7,670 nucleotides of DNA from an uncultured Ruminococcus sp. (GTDB lineage: Bacteria; Bacillota; Clostridia; Oscillospirales; Acutalibacteraceae), in the NCBI GenBank assembly GCA_902772795.1, contig CACYBZ010000441.1:1-7670 (forward strand), written 5' to 3'. Under the pieces are notes generated by a model that searched no databases, was not told the origin of the DNA, and worked only from the letters and a program-made list of their open reading frames with translations. Below, in pieces: positions 6,672 through 7,670 of this stretch; position 1 is the stretch's first letter, and every line of letters starts with the position of its first letter. The position numbers and the translations under genes were made by a program.

Positions 6672-7235
6672 TTATAACATATATACTTTTAAAGAACCGT
6701 TAGCCACCATTTTACCATCTTTTTCTATTGCGATGGCAACGTATCTTGAACCGAAAGACATGCCAACAGTATCCGTTATTTTTTCTCCCTGAATACTCTG
6801 ATAAAATGACGTTCCACCTTTCTCAACACTGCCAATGAAAACACAACGCTCTTTCAGAGTATCCCAGTACGGAATATAATCCACACCATTACAATAGTGT
6901 TTCTGTAAAGCTGTATCCAGTGCTTTGACACTGATAACATGAGCCATGGTAATCAAATGACTTTCTGAGATGGCACTGGGGATTCTCATACCGTCAAGCA
7001 TTGTTGCTCCGTCATATACTTCGTCAACTTTTGTGACAATGAAGCTCTGACATTCTTTTACCGCCAACTCTATGGTCTGTGCATCGGAAACTGCTGCATT
7101 TCTTGATGCCGCATTAACCAGATTATTGACAATCGGAATGGCTATTGCTGCTAATATTGCCAGTATAGCAATAACAACTACCAATTCCACTAAAGTAAAA
7201 CCTTTTTTGCTTTTCTTAGGAATTACAGTCGCCAA
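6672..7235 (-). CDS. pilA: Type IV pilin (class III signal peptide)
   Basis: This 187-aa prepilin begins with a basic 12-residue leader (MATVIPKKSKKG) cleaved by the prepilin peptidase before Phe13. The N-terminal helix is FTLVELVVVIAILAILAAIA, and the conserved Glu+5 is Glu17. The extended hydrophobic helix (13 to about 37) leads into an amphipathic part (38-60) and a globular domain with three cysteines (62, 115, 131). The leader is longer than the classical type IVa leader. The gene is followed by its own terminator and preceded by a highly structured intergenic region after the end of another gene. The start must be TTG at 7235: AAGGAG lies 10 nt upstream, and no ATG or usable GTG occurs before the cleavage site. 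It could be the main subunit or an accessory pilin. Comparison with the reported pilA1-pilA2 pair of R. albus (recalled, not checked) would make this the second, less abundant pilin. Confidence 0.95.
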   Translation of the reverse strand: MATVIPKKSKKGFTLVELVVVIAILAILAAIAIPIVNNLVNAASRNAAVSDAQTIELAVKECQSFIVTKVDEVYDGATMLDGMRIPSAISESHLITMAHVISVKALDTALQKHYCNGVDYIPYWDTLKERCVFIGSVEKGGTSFYQSIQGEKITDTVGMSFGSRYVAIAIEKDGKMVANGSLKVYML

Positions 7236-7245
7236 TTTAAAAAAT

Positions 7246-7251
7246 CTCCTT
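7246..7251 (-). promoter_or_regulatory. Shine-Dalgarno supporting the TTG start of the pilin
   Basis: AAGGAG lies 10 nt before the TTG at 7235. It is the only good ribosome binding site ahead of the prepilin leader and supports the non-ATG start. Confidence 0.75.
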
Positions 7252-7281
7252 AAAAATTCTCACTTTCCTCAAGAACACCTC

Positions 7282-7455
7282 ATCGGGCATTTTTGGGAGT
7301 AACTTCCCTTTCGACAGCGTGGTATCAGTCAAGTGGCAGTCTGACGAATATACCGATAGCTTTCCTTTCCGAAAAGGGAAGTCAACCCAAAAACGATAAT
7401 CCAAATCGTTTTGAAAGCCGAACATCAAACAATCGCCCGACTCCCAAAACGATTT
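7282..7455 (-). promoter_or_regulatory. Structured, possibly bistable RNA leader upstream of the pilin
   Basis: Several strong pairings lie between the preceding gene and the pilin. P1 is AAATCGTTTTG (7445-7455) with CAAAACGATTT (7403-7413), 11 bp and perfect. P2 is a long hairpin built from ATCG/CGAT (7394-7397 with 7282-7285), TTTTTGGG/CCCAAAAA (7386-7393 with 7290-7297) and ACTTCCCTTTTCG/CGAAAGGGAAGT (7370-7382 with 7302-7313, one bulge). Its apical part contains GGTA/TACC and TCAG/CTGA helices. A competing helix, TTTTGGGAGT (7440-7449) with ACTCCCAAAA (7291-7300), is 10 bp and perfect and excludes both P1 and the outer part of P2. A third option pairs AAAACGAT (7405-7412) with ATCGTTTT (7390-7397). 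No known riboswitch core, including either c-di-GMP class, is recognised. It could be a regulatory leader, an mRNA processing or stability element, or an inserted repeat element. Confidence 0.6.
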
Positions 7456-7459
7456 TAAC
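7452..7459 (-). promoter_or_regulatory. Weak candidate extended -10 for the pilin
   Basis: TGTTAAAAT resembles an extended -10, but no good -35 is found at 16-18 nt. A start here would remove most of the P1 5' arm, so the promoter and P1 are not compatible. The pilin may instead be transcribed by readthrough from the preceding gene. Confidence 0.25.
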
Positions 7460-7461
7460 AC

Positions 7462-7477
7462 TAGAATACCGATTCTA
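7462..7477 (-). repeat. Short palindrome in the pilin upstream region
   Basis: TAGAAT and ATTCTA form perfect 6-bp arms around CGGT. It lies just upstream of the weak -10 candidate, in a position that would suit a DNA-binding regulator or a small RNA hairpin. No known operator is recognised. Confidence 0.35.
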
Positions 7478-7510
7478 AAGAACAAATGTGATGAACAAAC
7501 TCAACACACT
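7478..7510 (-). terminator. Weak terminator-like hairpin after the upstream gene
   Basis: AGTGTGTTGA can pair with TCATCACATT, with one U-U mismatch, around a 6-nt loop (GTTTGT). A U-rich stretch, interrupted by G and C, follows. The stem is AT-rich and the U-tract imperfect, so at best it stops transcription partially. It begins 22 nt after the upstream stop. Confidence 0.3.
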
Positions 7511-7531
7511 GTACAAACAAATTACCACAAA

Positions 7532-7670
7532 TCAGGTAGTAGTAGATTTCTTGCTCAGAGTAACGATAGTTGCTGAGCTTGTTGCTGTCAAAGCTGTTTC
7601 TCCTGTTACTGCGGCGCCGGTATCAAGACGTTTTTTAGAAGCGTCAACAAAGTAAACTTTCTGCTCTGCA
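7532..7670 (-). CDS. C-terminal end of an upstream gene, possibly a second pilin (partial)
   Basis: The frame whose first full codon begins at 7669 is open for 45 codons to TGA at 7532; the other two frames on this strand meet stops. The visible C-terminus starts AEQKVYFVDASKKRLD and ends VTLSKKSTTT. It is rich in Ala, Thr, Ser and Val, as in surface or pilin globular domains. No motif identifies the family. Location just upstream of a pilin, on the same strand and in a pilus locus, suggests a paralogous pilin, perhaps the major subunit. That is inference from context and from a recalled two-pilin arrangement in R. albus. It could equally be another surface protein. Confidence 0.65.
   Translation of the reverse strand, partial: AEQKVYFVDASKKRLDTGAAVTGETALTATSSATIVTLSKKSTTT

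Noticed and set aside
6494..6792. Plus-strand frames of about 70 codons across the pilin 3' end and the intergenic gap
   Set aside because: They cross the terminator and promoter and lack ribosome sites and recognisable domains; they are shadows of the pilin and AT-rich DNA.
7282..7455. A c-di-GMP riboswitch upstream of the pilin
   Set aside because: The conserved GEMM-I core and the class II pseudoknot sequences could not be found by eye; the region is structured but does not match either class.
7237..7485. An 82-codon frame (TTG start at 7485) ending one base before the pilin TTG
   Set aside because: It has no Shine-Dalgarno and no recognisable domain, and the sequence is dominated by inverted repeats that explain it better as RNA structure. 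A short real peptide cannot be fully excluded.
1..7670. CRISPR arrays, tRNA/rRNA genes, insertion sequences
   Set aside because: No regularly spaced repeats, no tRNA or rRNA sequence and no transposase motif were seen on either strand.

Overview
The window looks like chromosomal DNA of a Gram-positive, moderately AT-rich Clostridia-type bacterium. My best guess is the Ruminococcus/Oscillospiraceae group, because Ruminococcus albus is reported (from memory) to have two adjacent pilin genes, pilA1 and pilA2, and the layout here fits that. The genus is inference. No secretin (pilQ) or pilP gene is visible, as expected for a cell without an outer membrane. All supported genes are on the minus strand, so the locus reads from high to low coordinates.

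Layout in transcription order: (1) the last 45 codons of a secreted or pilin-like protein (7532-7670); (2) a 296-nt intergenic region rich in nested and mutually exclusive inverted repeats (7236-7531); (3) a complete type IV pilin (6672-7235); (4) a 264-270-nt gap holding an intrinsic terminator, then directly a promoter with a perfect extended -10, then a leader of roughly 135 nt; (5) a tight cluster encoding a fused PilM-PilN protein (4641-6401), a PilO-like protein (4007-4618), a prepilin peptidase (3222-3998), the PilB assembly ATPase (1506-3209), a PilT retraction-type ATPase (280-1476) and the start of the PilC platform protein (1-273, running off the window). Gaps inside this cluster are 6 to 29 nt and two Shine-Dalgarno sequences overlap the preceding stop codon, so it reads as one operon.

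Together the genes form an almost complete type IV pilus machine. The peptidase trims the pilin leader, PilB and PilT power extension and retraction through PilC, and the PilMN fusion with PilO makes the inner-membrane alignment complex. The pilin sits outside the machine operon behind its own terminator, which would let the subunit be made at a different level from the machinery.

The main oddities are the structured RNA-like region before the pilin, the terminator/promoter module in which one T8-A8 tract may serve both elements, the GspL-like PilM-PilN fusion with an apparently degenerate nucleotide site, TTG start codons for three genes, a prepilin peptidase without the usual zinc cysteines, and a PilB with an eroded MshEN motif and an altered Asp box. 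The pilus system itself is a known one; the parts most likely to be undescribed are the RNA structures and the regulatory module.
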